Assembly (NCBI GenBank): GCA_038330145.1
Contig: JBBQNR010000005.1
Location: forward strand, 8,209-72,208
Direction of reading: 5' to 3'
DNA length: 64,000 bases
Source: JBBQNR01 sp038330145
GTDB taxonomy: Bacteria; Actinomycetota; Thermoleophilia; Solirubrobacterales; JBBDJG01
A program made the translations under genes and the position numbers. The notes under the pieces are model-generated. The model did not search any database. It saw only the letters and a list, made by a program, of their open reading frames with translations, and had not been told where the DNA came from. This document shows positions 62,067 to 64,000 of this stretch, one piece after another (the stretch's first letter is position 1; every line of letters begins with the position of its first letter).

Positions 62067-63044
62067 CTACGGCAGGCGGCCGAACCAGAGCAGCGAGAGG
62101 GTGCCGCCGACGAGCAGCAGTCCGAGGCCTCCGCCGGCAAAGGCGGCGGTCAACTCCCGCTTTTCGGTGGCGTAGCCGATGCGTGAGCCGAGGCGGTCGT
62201 AGATCGCGTCCAGCTTGCCGGCATCCTTTGCCTCGAAGAAGCGCCCCTGCGTTATGCGCGAGATCTGCTTCAGCGTGTCGCGGTCGGGCGGGACGGGGAT
62301 CGTGCGCAGGAATCCCTCGGGGTCGGTCACCTGGACCGTTCCCTGGTCGGTCCCCAGCGCAACCGTGTTGATGGGGATGCCCAACTTCTTTGCCTCACGC
62401 GCCACCTGGAGCGGATCGGCTCCACCGGTGTTCTTGCCGTCGGAGAGCAGCACGACCACCGCGGGCGGGTTCCGTTTCTGCTGCCCGCCGGCGGCCTGGC
62501 TCTTGGCCAGTTCTCGCAGCGTCGTGAGCGAGTTCTCGAGCGCGTCGCCCATCGCCGTGCCGCCACCGGCGCTGAGCCCGTCCAGCCCCTGCTGCACCAG
62601 CCCGCGGTCTTCGACCGGAGGAACCACGAGCTGCGATTGCTGGTTGAAGCTGACCAGCCCGAGCCGGAACTCCTTGGGCAGCCGCTCGCTGAAGGTCTTG
62701 GCCGCGTCGCGCGCAGCGGTGAGGCGGTCGGGCTGCACGTCCGTCGCCTGCATCGAGCCCGAGACATCGGTGGTCAGCATCACGGTCGCGCGTTCCTTCG
62801 GCACGTCGATCCTCACATGCGGACGCGCGATCGCCACCACAAGCGATGCCAGCGCCAGCAGCGTCAGCGCGGGCGGCAGGTGGCGGCGCCAGCGAGGCGA
62901 CTCGGTGACCACGTTGGCAAGCAGGTCGAGGTTCGTGAAGCGCAGGGCGTAGCGCTTGCGCCGCCGCTGCACGATCAGGTAGGCGGCCAGCGCGAGCGGC
63001 ACGATCGCCAGCCCGGCCAGCGCAAGCGGCCAGTCGAAACTCAC
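62067..63044 (-). CDS. VWA-domain membrane protein (BatA-like)
   Basis: 325 residues. Start GTG (VSFDWPLALAGL) after GGGAGG. Two N-terminal helices (about 7-25 and 58-73), VWA domain with MIDAS DVSGSM (93-98), Thr in GGTAMGDAL and Asp in LLSDGKN, and one C-terminal helix (about 303-320). BatA-type proteins act with MoxR AAA ATPases and DUF58 proteins. Overlaps the DUF58 stop (GTGA). Confidence 0.88.
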   Translation of the reverse strand: MSFDWPLALAGLAIVPLALAAYLIVQRRRKRYALRFTNLDLLANVVTESPRWRRHLPPALTLLALASLVVAIARPHVRIDVPKERATVMLTTDVSGSMQATDVQPDRLTAARDAAKTFSERLPKEFRLGLVSFNQQSQLVVPPVEDRGLVQQGLDGLSAGGGTAMGDALENSLTTLRELAKSQAAGGQQKRNPPAVVVLLSDGKNTGGADPLQVAREAKKLGIPINTVALGTDQGTVQVTDPEGFLRTIPVPPDRDTLKQISRITQGRFFEAKDAGKLDAIYDRLGSRIGYATEKRELTAAFAGGGLGLLLVGGTLSLLWFGRLP

Positions 63045-63910
63045 TGCTTCCTCCCGGTGCGCAGGAAGGTGACCAGGTCCCGCAACCAGTCGCCGGCAGT
63101 GGACAGCACGACGTGATCGGCGCCGGCGCGGCGCAGGATCGACGCGACCTCGTCGCGTTCCTGCTCGGCTCTGGCGGCGAAGCGCTCGCGCAGCCGGCGG
63201 CTGCCGGTGTCGACGCGAAGCTGGCGGCCTGTCTCCGGATCGACGAGCCACAGATCGCCGACGGAGGGCAGCGCCTGCTCGCGAGGGTCGCGGACCTCGA
63301 CGGCGACCACGCCGTGGCGGTTGCGAAGCCGCAGCAGCGGGCCATGCCAGTCGCGCGGGCCACGGAAGTCGGAAACGACCACAACCAGGCCGCGCTGTGA
63401 CGAGAGCTGCCCGGCTCGCGCGAGCGCCTCGCCCAGCGATGTCGCGCCTGCGCCGTCCGGCTCGGGCTCAGCTCGCAGGGCGGTCAGCATCCCGATCAGG
63501 CCGCGGCGGCCCTGCTTGGGGCGCAGCGAGAGCGGGCTTCGCACTCCGAACGTGAGCACGCCCAGGCGGTTGCCGCGCCGCGTCGCCACATGGGCGACCG
63601 CAAGCGCCGCTCCCTCCGCTACGTCGGCCTTGCGGCGGTCGGCGGTGCCGAAGCTCATCGAGGGCGAGCCGTCCAGCAACAGCCATGTCGTCAGCGCCCG
63701 CTCGGCGACCTGCACGCGAACGTGCGGCTCCTGCGTGCGCGCGGTCACGTTCCAGTCGATCTGGCGGACATCGTCGCCGGGCTGGTACGGGCGCACCTGA
63801 GCAAGCTCGGTGCCGGGTCCCAGCGCCGCGGTGCGGTGGTCGCCGGGCACCAGGCTCTCCACGCGGCGCCTGACCGTGAGGTCGAGCGCGCGCAGGATCG
63901 CGGCCGGCAT
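63041..63910 (-). CDS. DUF58-domain protein
   Basis: 289 residues. ELAQVRPYQPGDDVRQIDWN is the DUF58 signature; a VWA-like fold follows with LLLDGSPSMSFG, VVVVSDFRGPRD. Such proteins sit between MoxR and BatA-like genes; the moxR gene would be expected beyond the right edge. The ATG lies just after a poly-C tract (minus strand). Function: probably a chaperone-like or metal-insertion accessory in the envelope. Confidence 0.88.
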   Translation of the reverse strand: MPAAILRALDLTVRRRVESLVPGDHRTAALGPGTELAQVRPYQPGDDVRQIDWNVTARTQEPHVRVQVAERALTTWLLLDGSPSMSFGTADRRKADVAEGAALAVAHVATRRGNRLGVLTFGVRSPLSLRPKQGRRGLIGMLTALRAEPEPDGAGATSLGEALARAGQLSSQRGLVVVVSDFRGPRDWHGPLLRLRNRHGVVAVEVRDPREQALPSVGDLWLVDPETGRQLRVDTGSRRLRERFAARAEQERDEVASILRRAGADHVVLSTAGDWLRDLVTFLRTGRKQ

Positions 63911-64000
63911 CGGACCCGGCCCCGGGGGGCCCCGCGCCCCGGGGAGGGTGGGGGGGGGGGGGGGGCCGCCGCCCCGACCCCGGTGGGGGAGTTCAACGGC
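63911..64000. other. G/C homopolymer tract at the window end
   Basis: A run of 16 G (63950-63965) with flanking CCCCGGGG-type simple sequence. No gene is readable; this could be a contig-end artefact or a natural hypervariable tract before the DUF58 gene. The end of an upstream gene on the minus strand cannot be located. Confidence 0.5.

Overview
The window is high-GC DNA densely packed with genes, many starting with GTG or TTG. It has actinobacterial traits: an HspR-controlled dnaK operon, an actinobacterial-type inositol-1-phosphate synthase, an F420-type luciferase-like enzyme and a PPA1498-type metallophosphoesterase. I infer a high-GC actinobacterium, most likely class Thermoleophilia (Solirubrobacterales or a relative). 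This rests on protein character only; no rRNA is present. There are about 60 protein genes, one tRNA-Lys and one TPP riboswitch. No gene-free stretch exceeds 300 bases.

Layout. 1-14.8 kb: secreted proteins (a partial S8-like protease with FG-GAP repeats, a small lipoprotein, a metallophosphoesterase, a frameshifted relative of its C-terminal module, a PASTA-domain protein), a HEAT-repeat protein, two c-di-GMP proteins (GGDEF+HD-GYP and receiver+HD-GYP) around a topoisomerase IB, and tRNA-Lys(TTT). 14.9-26.1 kb: a minus-strand purine cluster in transcription order purD-E-B-C-S-Q-L-F-N-H, with many 4-base GTGA stop/start overlaps; purM and purK are absent. 26.1-27.6 kb: a zinc-finger membrane protein with an apparent ATT start, a GYD-domain protein and two small plus-strand genes. 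27.6-34.5 kb: the chaperone operon dnaK-grpE-dnaJ-hspR-clpB on the minus strand. 34.5-42.8 kb: endonuclease III, then a plus-strand envelope-lipid block (membrane protein, PAP2 protein, CDP-alcohol phosphatidyltransferase, inositol-1-phosphate synthase, GT4-PHP fusion), a UDG-like protein and a tiny zinc protein. 42.8-50.1 kb: LLM oxidoreductase, RNA m5U methyltransferase, gluzincin peptidase, tandem SnoaL-like genes, phasin-like protein, EEP-family protein and argF. 50.2-53.9 kb: TPP riboswitch-thiO-thiS-thiG and, after an opposing YkgJ-type gene, thiE. 53.9-62.0 kb: membrane protein, lpdA, DsbA/HCCA-like protein, pdhA-pdhB-pdhC, lipB, lipA. 62.0-64.0 kb: VWA (BatA-like) and DUF58 genes, ending in a G/C homopolymer tract.

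How genes work together. The pur genes give most of de novo IMP synthesis. The thi genes build the thiazole and join the two thiamin halves under TPP feedback. lpdA/pdhABC form a pyruvate (or 2-oxoacid) dehydrogenase, with lipB/lipA beside them to make its lipoyl cofactor. The inositol block makes myo-inositol-1-phosphate and a CDP-alcohol-derived phospholipid, plausibly extended by the neighbouring glycosyltransferase.

Most notable beyond the genes: (i) a three-copy palindromic repeat family of 57-74 bases at gene 3' ends, two copies supplying the stop codon of the adjacent gene; (ii) a two-copy ~60-base spacer element with a covarying hairpin; (iii) a likely ATT-initiated gene; (iv) a 13-codon leader ORF overlapping the inositol-phosphate synthase start; (v) in-frame tandem DNA repeats in grpE and at the 5' end of the DsbA-like gene; (vi) a GT4-PHP fusion with an altered GT signature. 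I did not find a clear new defence, CRISPR or mobile system.
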